Shown here piece by piece: positions 25,538 through 33,608 of a DNA stretch of 57,395 bases. Under the pieces are notes generated by a model. It saw only the letters and a program-made list of their open reading frames with translations. It was not told the origin of the DNA and did not search any database. The stretch comes from an uncultured Bacteroidia bacterium (GTDB lineage Bacteria > Bacteroidota > Bacteroidia > Bacteroidales > UBA932): the NCBI GenBank assembly GCA_902769525.1, contig CACXPG010000007.1, positions 1 through 57,395 on the forward strand. Direction: 5' to 3'. The stretch's first letter is position 1. Every line of letters begins with the position of its first letter. The position numbers and the translations under genes were made by a program.

Positions 25538-26407
25538 TTACTTCAGGTGAAGCTCTGCTGTGCCAAGCTTTCCCTTGGAGGTGTAGGCCTCGGCGGTGTA
25601 AGTTCCCTTGGCCAGTTCTGCACCAGGAGTGAAGAAGATGTTAAGGTCGAGTTCCTGTCCCTGGTAGTCAACCTCACGGGCGGCTGAGTAGATAAGCTGC
25701 TCGCCGTTGCAGGTGAACACCTGCTGTCCGCCGTCTGTCATAAGGATTCCGTCCGGATCCTTGATTCTTACATAAACGGTCATAAGGCCTGTCTCGGCGA
25801 TGGAGTTTTCTACAAGAGAGAGGCTTACCCTGAACTGCTCGGCGCGGCTGGAACGGTCCATAACCTTGCCCCTGCGGTTGAGGGCCACAAGCGAAATACC
25901 CCTTCCCTTTATCGCTGAGCCTTCTGTTATCTTCTTGCTCTGCTCCTCGATCTTCTTGGCCTGGGCCTCGTTCTTGGCGGTGGTTTCCTCCACCTGCTTC
26001 TTGGCCTCGGTCACTTCCTCCTTCAGGGCGATATTCATCTGGTTGAGAGAGTCTATCTGCTTGATATAGCTCTTCATGATCGATCTCAAGGTGCCGAGCT
26101 CCTTCTCGTATTTCTTGAGCTGGGCGGCATTGGAGGCCTCGGTCTTCTTGACCTTTTCTATAAGCTCGGCGACCTTTGCCCTCTCGATTTCAAGCTGAGT
26201 GTTGATGGTGTCGTTGGTGGATGAAAGAGAAGAGTACTCCTGCTGCAGAAGCGACAGCGCGTTGGTAAGGCTGTCCTTGCTGCTGGTCACTTCCTGAACC
26301 ACTTCCTTGATTTCAGTCTTCTTGCTCATCTGGTAGATGAGGACTCCGGCCAAGGCAATGATGATGGCCGCAAGCACTCCGATGATTATCTTAAGTTTCT
26401 TTTCCAT
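25538..26407 (-). CDS. Membrane-anchored coiled-coil protein of unknown function
   Basis: This 289-aa protein has one N-terminal transmembrane helix (about residues 5-26). A long charged coiled coil (about 30-165) follows, and then a beta-rich C-terminal domain (about 170-289: GRGISLVALNRRGKVMDRSS, VYVRIKDPDGILM). I believe similar proteins are common in Bacteroidetes but know of no assigned function. The topology suggests a periplasmic rod anchored in the inner membrane. It is the first gene of an operon with hemW and is divergent from the 161-aa membrane protein gene. Confidence 0.75.
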   Translation of the reverse strand: MEKKLKIIIGVLAAIIIALAGVLIYQMSKKTEIKEVVQEVTSSKDSLTNALSLLQQEYSSLSSTNDTINTQLEIERAKVAELIEKVKKTEASNAAQLKKYEKELGTLRSIMKSYIKQIDSLNQMNIALKEEVTEAKKQVEETTAKNEAQAKKIEEQSKKITEGSAIKGRGISLVALNRRGKVMDRSSRAEQFRVSLSLVENSIAETGLMTVYVRIKDPDGILMTDGGQQVFTCNGEQLIYSAAREVDYQGQELDLNIFFTPGAELAKGTYTAEAYTSKGKLGTAELHLK

Positions 26408-26442
26408 AACATCTTGTTTTAACGCTTTTAGTGGCGCAGGAC

Positions 26443-26450
26443 AAAAATAG
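26443..26450 (-). promoter_or_regulatory. -7 box of the coiled-coil protein-hemW operon
   Basis: TATTTTTG on the minus strand, about 35 nt before the ATG at 26407 (position accurate to about one base). Confidence 0.5.
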
Positions 26451-26463
26451 CAATAAAAATGTT

Positions 26464-26471
26464 TAATTTTG
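26464..26471 (+). promoter_or_regulatory. -7 box of the 161-aa membrane protein gene
   Basis: TAATTTTG on the plus strand, 25 nt before the ATG at 26497, facing away from the box at 26443-26450. Confidence 0.45.
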
Positions 26472-26496
26472 TGCCCGCACTATAATAGTTTCATTT

Positions 26497-26982
26497 ATGT
26501 TAAGATATATTATCCGCTCTTTCAAATGCCTGCTTATGGTGGCAGTGCTGTTTTCAATTATAGTTCTGGTGATGTTCTACACGTCTGAACATGATGCAAA
26601 CCTCAGGCCATGGAATCTTTTCGACGGGCAGTGGGTTAAAATTATACTGTTCTTTGTGGCTTACGCCGCAGTATATCCGCTGATTGGCTACAGCAAGAAA
26701 GATGTTGCGTTCGGAGACGGTTTCTCTGAAAGAAGGCAGGAGATAATTGGACTGCTCAGGGAAATGAACCTTGTGCCGGAAGAAGCGTCCGAGCCAAATG
26801 TGCTCAAACTGCACAACAAAAGCGGAATCATCCGTGCCCTCAGGCTGTTTGAAGACACAGTCACCCTGTCAGACAACGCCGGAATGGTAACCGTGGAAGG
26901 CCAGAGAAAAGACGTGGTCAGAGTGGCAATGAAACTGGACCGGTATCTGCAGGAAAGAGCTGAAAACGAGAACCAGCAATAA
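26497..26982 (+). CDS. Small inner-membrane protein of unknown function
   Basis: This 161-aa protein has two predicted transmembrane helices (about residues 9-28 and 46-64). A soluble C-terminal domain of about 95 residues follows, with RRQEIIGLLREMNLVPEE and RLFEDTVTLSDNAGMVTVEGQRKDV. Family not recognised. The next gene follows after 9 nt and encodes a DUF2007-type protein, so they form an operon. Confidence 0.7.
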   Translation: MLRYIIRSFKCLLMVAVLFSIIVLVMFYTSEHDANLRPWNLFDGQWVKIILFFVAYAAVYPLIGYSKKDVAFGDGFSERRQEIIGLLREMNLVPEEASEPNVLKLHNKSGIIRALRLFEDTVTLSDNAGMVTVEGQRKDVVRVAMKLDRYLQERAENENQQ

Positions 26983-26991
26983 TATCGCGAT

Positions 26992-27249
26992 ATGAAAACT
27001 GTCAAGAAATATTTCAACAACCCGTTTTCTGCAAACCTGGACAAGGGATTGCTGGAGAATGAAGGAATCAGGGCAGAGGTCCTGCACCAGAACATGCCAT
27101 ATATGGGGATTTCCGAAAAACTGGCCGTGGAACTGATCGTGAACGACGAAGATTACGACAGGGCCAAGAAAATCCTCGAAGAGGCAGAAAAAAACCTGAA
27201 GACTCTGGACGAGTCTGATCCCGACATACTTGCCCAGGATAATCAGTGA
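26992..27249 (+). CDS. DUF2007-type putative signal-transducing protein
   Basis: This 85-aa protein resembles the small DUF2007 family: an N-terminal segment with a strand-helix pattern (KKYFNNPFSANLDKGLLENEGIRAEV), then ELIVNDEDYDRAKKILEEAE. The family adopts a ferredoxin-like alpha-beta fold and is annotated as putative signal transducing, but its function is unproven. It lies 9 nt after the 161-aa membrane protein gene. Its stop overlaps the convergent DUF3109 gene by 7 nt. Confidence 0.78.
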   Translation: MKTVKKYFNNPFSANLDKGLLENEGIRAEVLHQNMPYMGISEKLAVELIVNDEDYDRAKKILEEAEKNLKTLDESDPDILAQDNQ

Positions 27250-27836
27250 TTGTCTGAGGTTTTATCCAGAAGTTTTGCGGCTTCTTCCAGCTGACAGTAA
27301 AAATCTTTTCCGAATTTGTGTATTATGGGTTCCTTGAGGAACTCATATACTTTTATACCCTCTTTGCGTCCTTTCCTGAAAGCGTCTGAACAAAGGTGCT
27401 CACGGCTTAGCATAAGGCCCGTGCTGCCGGTGGAGAAAGTCTTCAGCCTTATCGGAAATATCCAGCAGGAAAGAGGCTTGCGAAGACCGCCCCCGCATTT
27501 TTCAAAGCCCTTTTCCACAGCGCAGAAAGTGTTGCCGTCCTTGTCTGTAACAGAATAGGCACAGCGCCCGTCACCCGGTATCAGGGGGGTCACAAGATCC
27601 CCGTCTTTGTCTATCACGGAATAACCCTGCCGCTTTACCGCGTCAATGCCGTCCGGGGCCATAAAAGGCTCATAGTCCCTGAACTGTTTTTCCAGTGCGG
27701 CTTTCTCGTCTTCCTCCAGAGGAGCTCCGCTGTCGCCGATGATGCAGCAGCAGCCCTGGCACTTTGGATAGTCGCAGCAAAAGCACTCCGTAAGTATTTC
27801 GGTGCTAACCAGACAGTTTCCGATTTCGATTACCAT
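27243..27836 (-). CDS. DUF3109 family cysteine-rich protein
   Basis: This 197-aa protein is of the DUF3109 type, related to YkgJ-like Cys-cluster proteins. Cysteines concentrate in the N-terminal part (ECFCCDYPKCQGCCC) with further ones at DGRCAYS, NTFCAVEKGFEKCGG, PLSCWIFPIR and HLCSD. This spacing suggests binding of zinc or an iron-sulfur centre. No enzymatic role is known. It lies 11 nt downstream of the M16-like gene on the same strand and is probably its operon partner. Confidence 0.85.
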   Translation of the reverse strand: MVIEIGNCLVSTEILTECFCCDYPKCQGCCCIIGDSGAPLEEDEKAALEKQFRDYEPFMAPDGIDAVKRQGYSVIDKDGDLVTPLIPGDGRCAYSVTDKDGNTFCAVEKGFEKCGGGLRKPLSCWIFPIRLKTFSTGSTGLMLSREHLCSDAFRKGRKEGIKVYEFLKEPIIHKFGKDFYCQLEEAAKLLDKTSDNH

Positions 27837-27847
27837 TGCCCAGGGTT

Positions 27848-30718
27848 CTAGTCCACGTCAAAGAAGTTCTTTATAAACTCGTTTTCCTGAAGCAGCTGCA
27901 GTGTAGGAATGTCTGCGGTTGTTCCGTCCATAATCACGGTTATCCTGTTGCCGGACATAACGTCTTTGACAAACGAGCAGAAATCTTTCTTTGTGATGTT
28001 GTCGAGAGCCTCTCCGACAGTGGAAAGGTCTTTTGAAGACATCTGCTTGATCTGAAGCAGCTCAAGCCAATATCCTGGAGTGCCGGAAGCGGTGCTGTAA
28101 AGGTCTTTCATCTGCTTTTTCAGCGATTCGAAATCCTTGTCCTGGATTTCTCCTCTTGCACAGGAAGCCAGGCGGCCGATGAAAGACTCTATGCAGGAAT
28201 GGACACTGGCAGAATCGGTCTCGAACACCAGGTCCAGAGCATAGATCTGCTCCGGATAATAGTCCAGAGAGCTCTTTACATTATACAGCGGAACATTGGT
28301 GTACAGCTCGTTCCTGAAAATGGATGAAGAGTACTTTTCCAGCATCTCGGAAAGAACATAATTCTTTGAAGAGAGTCCCTTTGCGCAGGAGAGCGTGATT
28401 CCGGCATAACTCCTCGGAACATTCATCTTCACAAGGAACCTCTTTTCCCTGTGCCCCTTGGCCAGATAGTTAGGCACTACCAGCCAGTTTTCCCGCGTGC
28501 CGGAATTGCCTGGTATTCCGCCAATGTACTTGACTGCCAAATCCTTGTATGCTGTAGCGTTCTTGCCCGCAAAAATGAAGGTGAAATCCGCCGCGTTGGA
28601 GAATCGGCCGGAGAGAGTCCTGTGAATTGAAGCGTAGTCGCTTGAAGAAACCTCTTCCTCTGTAATCCTGCGCACGAACTGCTTGTTGGAATTGCGGTAG
28701 AAGTCAACCGAGTCGCGGAAAACGGTCTGAGGAGAAAGCGTGTTGTACTTCAAGTCGTACAGCACCTTCCTGGTATAGATGTCAAAGGCTGAAGGATCCT
28801 GCCTTCTGTCTGTCATGCTCAGATAAACGGCCTGCATAAGTTTCTCGGCGCTGGAAGGGATGGCAAAGCCGTTCATCTGCTCGGTGTTCTGGCCTATTCT
28901 CGAAGAAAGTCCCAGATGGTTGTAAGAATACAGGCGGCTCATGTTCGCGTACGAGACATCAGATATAGCGCTTACATCCAGAACTCCGTTGTAGAATTCC
29001 TGGTTTCCGATAGAAGCCCCTTTGATAAGGGAGTATCCGCCTTTGCTGACCGCCTTGAAGAACAGGGTGTCGGAAGCCTTAGGCAGGTCCTTGAACACCA
29101 GAGTGGCTCCGTTTGAAAGCACTATAGTCCGGGTGCCGTATTTCACGTCTTCGGTCTCTGACACGATATCGGAGACAAGAGAAGGCACGGCCTGCGGCCA
29201 TACCGGAAGAGAACTCTCTCCGGAAAGCAGCGGCTTGTCAAGCGGCTTGGAGAAAGCCGACAGCAGACGGTCGGTAGATATCTGGCTAACGCCGGCGGCT
29301 TTTGGCATAAAGCAGGAGATGACTATGTTGCTGTCCTGGGCGAAAGTGGCGGACATATATTCGGAAAGTTTCCTGTTGCTCAGAGAAAAGAGCACTTCCT
29401 TCATTATCTCGAACTGCATTTCGGTGGAAGCCAGGCTGTAACCGTCGTAGAAAGACTTCAGGGCCCTGTCGAGATAAACCTCGTTGCCGGCTGTGGAGCG
29501 GTTGTCATAGAAAGCCTCCAGCACTTTCCAGTAAACGTCAGAAGCCTTGGAGTATTCTCTGGAGTCTACGCCATAGTCTGCTAGTTTCTTTATCTGGGCG
29601 CTTATGAAAGACGTGGCGGCGTAAACGGAAGAAGGCAGAGTCTCAAAGGTGATGCCTATGGAGCTGCTCTTCTCGATGCCCATAAACTTGTCTTTTGCAA
29701 TGTTCAGGAAATAAATCGGGAGATTCTCCTTCAGAATGCCCTCGTTTATCCTGTCTTGCAGAAGCCCAAGAGTGGCCTTGTCCATAAAGTCCAGTATGTA
29801 AGGAAGATTGGTCTGCCTGTAGTTCTCCTTTAGAGGCTGCTTGAGAATGTTTATGGAAACTATGCACTTTTCAAACTCGTCATCCTGGAGAACGAAAGTC
29901 TTCACGCCCTCGAACGGCTTTGGCTCATACCATTTTCTCTTGGTGCTCTTGAGTGGCTTGGGGATCGTGGAGAACACAGACTTTATCTGGGTTTCCATCT
30001 TGGCTGGATCCACATCGCCAACAACTATCACGCACTGCAGTTCGGGACGGCACCAGTTGTAGTAGAAGCTTCTGAGGTCCTTGGAGTTTATGGTGCTCAC
30101 GCTCCGGATTTCAGACGGACGGATTTCCCCGGTGTATGGACTGTCGGGATATAGCCTTGACAGAAGGTCCGTCTCCATCCGGTGAGCCGGAGTCCATCCG
30201 CCCAGTATCCGCTGGGCCAGTGTGGAGCGCTCGGGAGCAATGTCGCTCTCGTCAACATTTATGGAACTCATCCAGTTGTAAAGAATCAGCAGAGAGGAGT
30301 CTATCGTGTTGGCTCTGCCGATGGGAACATCTTTGATAGCATAGGTTATCCTGTCCGCTCCGGTGGAAAAGACTATGTTGTCCGGGCCAAGACCCAGTGA
30401 TTTCAGATAGTCTGTTATGGCAGTGCCCTCAAAATTCCTTGTTCCCTTAGTGGCAAGTTGTTGCAGCAACATAAAAGACCCCCTGTCGGCATCTTTTTCC
30501 AGGGATGTGCCCACTTTTTGGGCCACGCAGAAGGTGGCTGTGTTCTTTTGGGCTTGGTTTTTGATAATGATATATGAAAGGCCGTTGGTCAGAGTGCCGC
30601 TTTTTGCCCTCGGATCATCCGGAAGTTTAGGCAGATCCTTGGTCTGAGACTGGGAATAAAGCAGCGTTGGCAGAACGGCAGAAAGCACGATAACTAATAT
30701 GCAGGATATTTTCTTCAT
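27848..30718 (-). CDS. Secreted M16-family (insulinase-like) protein, predicted inactive
   Basis: This 956-aa protein has a signal peptide (1-22, ending LLYSQ). The two-part M16 architecture is of the zinc-protease type, with repeated M16 halves and VIVVGDVDPAKMETQI. The active-site helix expected as HxxEH aligns with GSFMLLQQLATKGT at residues 80-93. There Met83, Gln86 and Gln87 replace His, Glu and His, so the zinc site and catalytic Glu are missing. It is probably a non-catalytic partner or binding protein in the periplasm. It is upstream of the DUF3109 gene and divergent from the TPR gene, with -7 boxes 2 bp apart. Confidence 0.88.
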   Translation of the reverse strand: MKKISCILVIVLSAVLPTLLYSQSQTKDLPKLPDDPRAKSGTLTNGLSYIIIKNQAQKNTATFCVAQKVGTSLEKDADRGSFMLLQQLATKGTRNFEGTAITDYLKSLGLGPDNIVFSTGADRITYAIKDVPIGRANTIDSSLLILYNWMSSINVDESDIAPERSTLAQRILGGWTPAHRMETDLLSRLYPDSPYTGEIRPSEIRSVSTINSKDLRSFYYNWCRPELQCVIVVGDVDPAKMETQIKSVFSTIPKPLKSTKRKWYEPKPFEGVKTFVLQDDEFEKCIVSINILKQPLKENYRQTNLPYILDFMDKATLGLLQDRINEGILKENLPIYFLNIAKDKFMGIEKSSSIGITFETLPSSVYAATSFISAQIKKLADYGVDSREYSKASDVYWKVLEAFYDNRSTAGNEVYLDRALKSFYDGYSLASTEMQFEIMKEVLFSLSNRKLSEYMSATFAQDSNIVISCFMPKAAGVSQISTDRLLSAFSKPLDKPLLSGESSLPVWPQAVPSLVSDIVSETEDVKYGTRTIVLSNGATLVFKDLPKASDTLFFKAVSKGGYSLIKGASIGNQEFYNGVLDVSAISDVSYANMSRLYSYNHLGLSSRIGQNTEQMNGFAIPSSAEKLMQAVYLSMTDRRQDPSAFDIYTRKVLYDLKYNTLSPQTVFRDSVDFYRNSNKQFVRRITEEEVSSSDYASIHRTLSGRFSNAADFTFIFAGKNATAYKDLAVKYIGGIPGNSGTRENWLVVPNYLAKGHREKRFLVKMNVPRSYAGITLSCAKGLSSKNYVLSEMLEKYSSSIFRNELYTNVPLYNVKSSLDYYPEQIYALDLVFETDSASVHSCIESFIGRLASCARGEIQDKDFESLKKQMKDLYSTASGTPGYWLELLQIKQMSSKDLSTVGEALDNITKKDFCSFVKDVMSGNRITVIMDGTTADIPTLQLLQENEFIKNFFDVD

Positions 30719-30729
30719 GATGTGTCGTA

Positions 30730-30761
30730 TTTGGCGCTTGGTACAAAAATAACTATTTTTG
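30730..30761 (+). promoter_or_regulatory. Full promoter of the TPR protein gene
   Basis: TTTG (30730-30733), then 20 nt, then TATTTTTG (30754-30761): a complete Bacteroidetes -33/-7 promoter. The ATG at 30805 follows 43 nt after the box. Confidence 0.8.
30744..30751 (-). promoter_or_regulatory. -7 box of the M16-like gene
   Basis: TATTTTTG on the minus strand, 25 nt before the ATG at 30718. Together with the TPR-gene box it makes an 18-bp inverted repeat, CAAAAATA-AC-TATTTTTG. Confidence 0.6.
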
Positions 30762-30804
30762 TGCTCACCGAATTGAAATTAAGAACTAAAAACACAATAC
30801 AGAG

Positions 30805-31722
30805 ATGAAAAGAATCACCAAACTTTTTTTGACCGCGGCAGTGGTTCTGTTTGCGGGAAGCGTATTTGCACAGGATATGACTCAGGCCGGCGAACTCTAC
30901 CAGAAGGCTACTGAGGCTTATCAGGCCGGCAATGAAATGGAAGCCGTAAAGAACTTCAAGGAGGCTTTGAAGATCGCTCAGGCTGCCGGTGACGATGGAA
31001 TTGAGATGGCTCAGGGATGCAAGGACATGATTCCTCAGATTCTCATGTCTGCAGCCGGAAAGATGGTTGCAGACAAAGACTATGTAAAGGCAGAAGAAAC
31101 CTACACCGAGGCTCTTAACGCAGCTACCGAATATGGAAACGACGCTGTTGTGGCAAACGCCAAGACAAAACTCGCCCAGATTCCTCTGCAGCAGGGCAAC
31201 GACGCATACACGGCAGGCAATATGGATGAGGCTATCGCCCTTCTCCAGAAGGCTGTTGAAAGAGACGGAAACAACGCCAAGGCTCACCTTCTTCTCGGAA
31301 TGGCTTACAACAAGGCCAACAAAGACGACGAGGCTGAAGCATCTCTTATGAAGGCCAAGGAGCTCGGCGACGCAAATGCAGAAAAAGTTCTCGGCGGAAT
31401 GTTCCTTTCTGCCGCTAACGACGCCATGAAGGCAAAGAAGTTCAACGATGCTATCGCAAAGGCAGAGAAGGCTCTTGCCATCGGCCCTAACCCGACTGCA
31501 AGCCTTATCGCCGGAATGAGCGCATATCAGGCAAAGAACTTCAACAAGGCCATCACTCACCTTGTAAACGCTCCTGCTTCTGCACAGAACACCTACATCC
31601 TCGCTTCTTGCTACGAGAGCGCCGGAAAGAAGGCTCAGGCTTGCGCCACCTACAAGAAGGTGCTTAACGACGGCAAGTTCGGCCCTACTGCAAAGCAGAA
31701 GATTGCTAAGCTCGGTTGCTAA
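30805..31722 (+). CDS. Secreted tetratricopeptide repeat protein
   Basis: This 305-aa protein has a signal peptide (1-22, ending GSVFAQ). Tandem TPR units occupy almost the entire mature chain, for example LYQKATEAYQAGNEMEAVKNFKEAL, GNDAYTAGNMDEAIALLQKAVERD and AHLLLGMAYNKANKDDEAEASL. It is very rich in Ala and Lys and uses a narrow set of codons, which together with the strong promoter suggests high expression. It probably acts as a periplasmic scaffold, partner unknown. The U32 gene begins 6 nt after its stop. Confidence 0.85.
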   Translation: MKRITKLFLTAAVVLFAGSVFAQDMTQAGELYQKATEAYQAGNEMEAVKNFKEALKIAQAAGDDGIEMAQGCKDMIPQILMSAAGKMVADKDYVKAEETYTEALNAATEYGNDAVVANAKTKLAQIPLQQGNDAYTAGNMDEAIALLQKAVERDGNNAKAHLLLGMAYNKANKDDEAEASLMKAKELGDANAEKVLGGMFLSAANDAMKAKKFNDAIAKAEKALAIGPNPTASLIAGMSAYQAKNFNKAITHLVNAPASAQNTYILASCYESAGKKAQACATYKKVLNDGKFGPTAKQKIAKLGC

Positions 31723-31728
31723 GGTTTT

Positions 31729-33591
31729 ATGCAAGAGATAGAACTTCTTTCTCCTGCAAGGAATTCGGAAATCGGTATCGCGGCCATAGACTGCGGTGCC
31801 GATTCCGTTTACATTGCCGCTCCAAAATACGGGGCCAGGGCTCAGGCGGGCAATTCGTTTGAAGACATAGCCCGTTTGTGTTCCTACGCCCACAAGTTTG
31901 GGGCGAAGGTCTATCTCACGCTTAACACCATCCTCTACGACAGCGAACTTGAAGAGGCGAAGGACTATCTCTGGGAAGCATACCGAAACGGCATCGACGC
32001 CGTCATTGTCCAGGACTTCGCCCTCCTGAAGATGGAACGCCCGCCGATACCGCTGTTCGCCTCCACCCAGACAGACATCCGCACTCCTGAAAAAGCCGCT
32101 CTGCTTGAGAAACTGGGATTCGAGCGGCTGATACTGGCCAGAGAACTGTCTCTCAAACAGATAAAAGAGATACGCAAGGCCACTTCCGCTCCTCTGGAAT
32201 CTTTTGTTCACGGAGCTTTGTGCGTAAGCTATAGCGGCCAGTGCTACCTGTCGCGATATATGACAGGAAGAAGCGCCAACCGCGGAGAATGCGCCCAGGT
32301 CTGCCGCTCAAACTACGACCTGGTAGACCAGGACGGTAACATCCTTGCAAAAGACAACCCGCTTCTCTCTCTCAAGGACATGAACCGCTCTCTCCGGATG
32401 GAAGACCTGATCGACGCCGGGGTGACCTCGTTCAAGATTGAAGGAAGGCTGAAGAACGTCTCTTATGTAAAGAATATCGTGAGCCTCTACGACAGTGTCC
32501 TTCAGAAAATCATCGCCGAGAAAAACAAGGACGGAGAGAAATTCCGCCGATCTTCCCTGGGAAGGAAAAGAGCTGATTTCACCCCAGATGCCGAAAAGAC
32601 TTTCAGCCGGGGATATACAGACTATTTCCTCGACGGCAAAAGAGGAGACTGGAAAAGCCGGGACGCGGCCAAGGGAATGGGAGAATTCATCGGGACTGTA
32701 ACCTCGGTAAAAGGCGGAGGGCAGTCTATGGTAAGATTCACCTACGACTCCAACAAGCCCATCCATAACTCGGACGGACTGTGCTTCGCCTCAAAAGGCA
32801 AGGTGACAGCCGGATACAGGGCCAACAGCTGCAGCGGCAACACGGTTGAAATCTTTTCAAAAGACGCCCAGATAAAAAAGGGAGACCTTATCTACCGCAA
32901 CCTTGACTCCGCCTTTGAAAAGCAGCTGGAAAACACCCCACCGAGAATGATAGACACCACTCTGGATGTTTTCCTGAGCGACGGTCACATTGCCATTTCG
33001 GCCAACATCCAAGACAAATCCAAGACCTTCGTGTTCTTCCTCAGAGGCGACCGGGCCCAGAACCCAGAAACGGCAAAAGGCCTTATCCGCAAACAGCTCG
33101 GAAAAACCGCAAAACATTTCTCATTTACCGTAAACAGCATTGACGGAGACGACATCTACTTCTACAAGACTTCTTCCCTCAACGGCATAAGGGCGGAACT
33201 TGCAGAGAGTCTGGAAAAGTATCTGGAAGAAACTCGCCAGCGCACAAAACCACACCCAGTCGCAGAGAAAAAAGACTTTTCACCTCTTAAAGACCTTGCA
33301 AAAGAAGCCTTTAAGGAAGGTGGCTCTTCATATCTGAGAAACTCTTCCAACCGCCTTTCAAAGGAAGTCTATACCGAACTTGGCCTCAGCGACATCCAGC
33401 CTTCATACGAACAGGCCCCTCCAAAAGATGCCATTCTTATGAGGTGCAAATACTGCATCAGATATCAGTTGGGCATGTGCAAAAAGGAAAGCAAAGACAC
33501 TCGCCGTCTCTATCTGAAAAACGGCAACAACACCCTCGCCCTGGATTTCGACTGCGCCAAATGTGAAATGCTGGTAACAGGCAGCCTATAA
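31729..33591 (+). CDS. U32 family protein, RlhA/YdcP-like
   Basis: This 620-aa protein has the U32 core (residues 1 to about 330) with the signature FVHGALCVSYSGQCYLSR...RGECAQVCR near residues 160-195. The later region resembles DUF3656, and a Cys cluster lies near the C-terminus (RCKYCIRYQLGMCKK, FDCAKCEM). U32 proteins once called peptidases are now known as prephenate-dependent RNA hydroxylation factors. The DUF3656-containing architecture and length point to RlhA, which hydroxylates a 23S rRNA cytidine, rather than TrhP. The conserved cysteines likely hold an iron-sulfur cluster. Located 6 nt after the TPR gene. Confidence 0.85.
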   Translation: MQEIELLSPARNSEIGIAAIDCGADSVYIAAPKYGARAQAGNSFEDIARLCSYAHKFGAKVYLTLNTILYDSELEEAKDYLWEAYRNGIDAVIVQDFALLKMERPPIPLFASTQTDIRTPEKAALLEKLGFERLILARELSLKQIKEIRKATSAPLESFVHGALCVSYSGQCYLSRYMTGRSANRGECAQVCRSNYDLVDQDGNILAKDNPLLSLKDMNRSLRMEDLIDAGVTSFKIEGRLKNVSYVKNIVSLYDSVLQKIIAEKNKDGEKFRRSSLGRKRADFTPDAEKTFSRGYTDYFLDGKRGDWKSRDAAKGMGEFIGTVTSVKGGGQSMVRFTYDSNKPIHNSDGLCFASKGKVTAGYRANSCSGNTVEIFSKDAQIKKGDLIYRNLDSAFEKQLENTPPRMIDTTLDVFLSDGHIAISANIQDKSKTFVFFLRGDRAQNPETAKGLIRKQLGKTAKHFSFTVNSIDGDDIYFYKTSSLNGIRAELAESLEKYLEETRQRTKPHPVAEKKDFSPLKDLAKEAFKEGGSSYLRNSSNRLSKEVYTELGLSDIQPSYEQAPPKDAILMRCKYCIRYQLGMCKKESKDTRRLYLKNGNNTLALDFDCAKCEMLVTGSL

Positions 33592-33608
33592 CCTGGAGAT
33601 TAAAAAGA

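Noticed and set aside
30715..32211. A 498-codon open frame antisense to the TPR and U32 genes
   Set aside because: It mirrors two well-supported genes. Its translation is low in typical protein patterns (Cys/Val/Leu-rich shadow), and it would begin inside the U32 gene. It is a by-product of the restricted codon use of the TPR gene.
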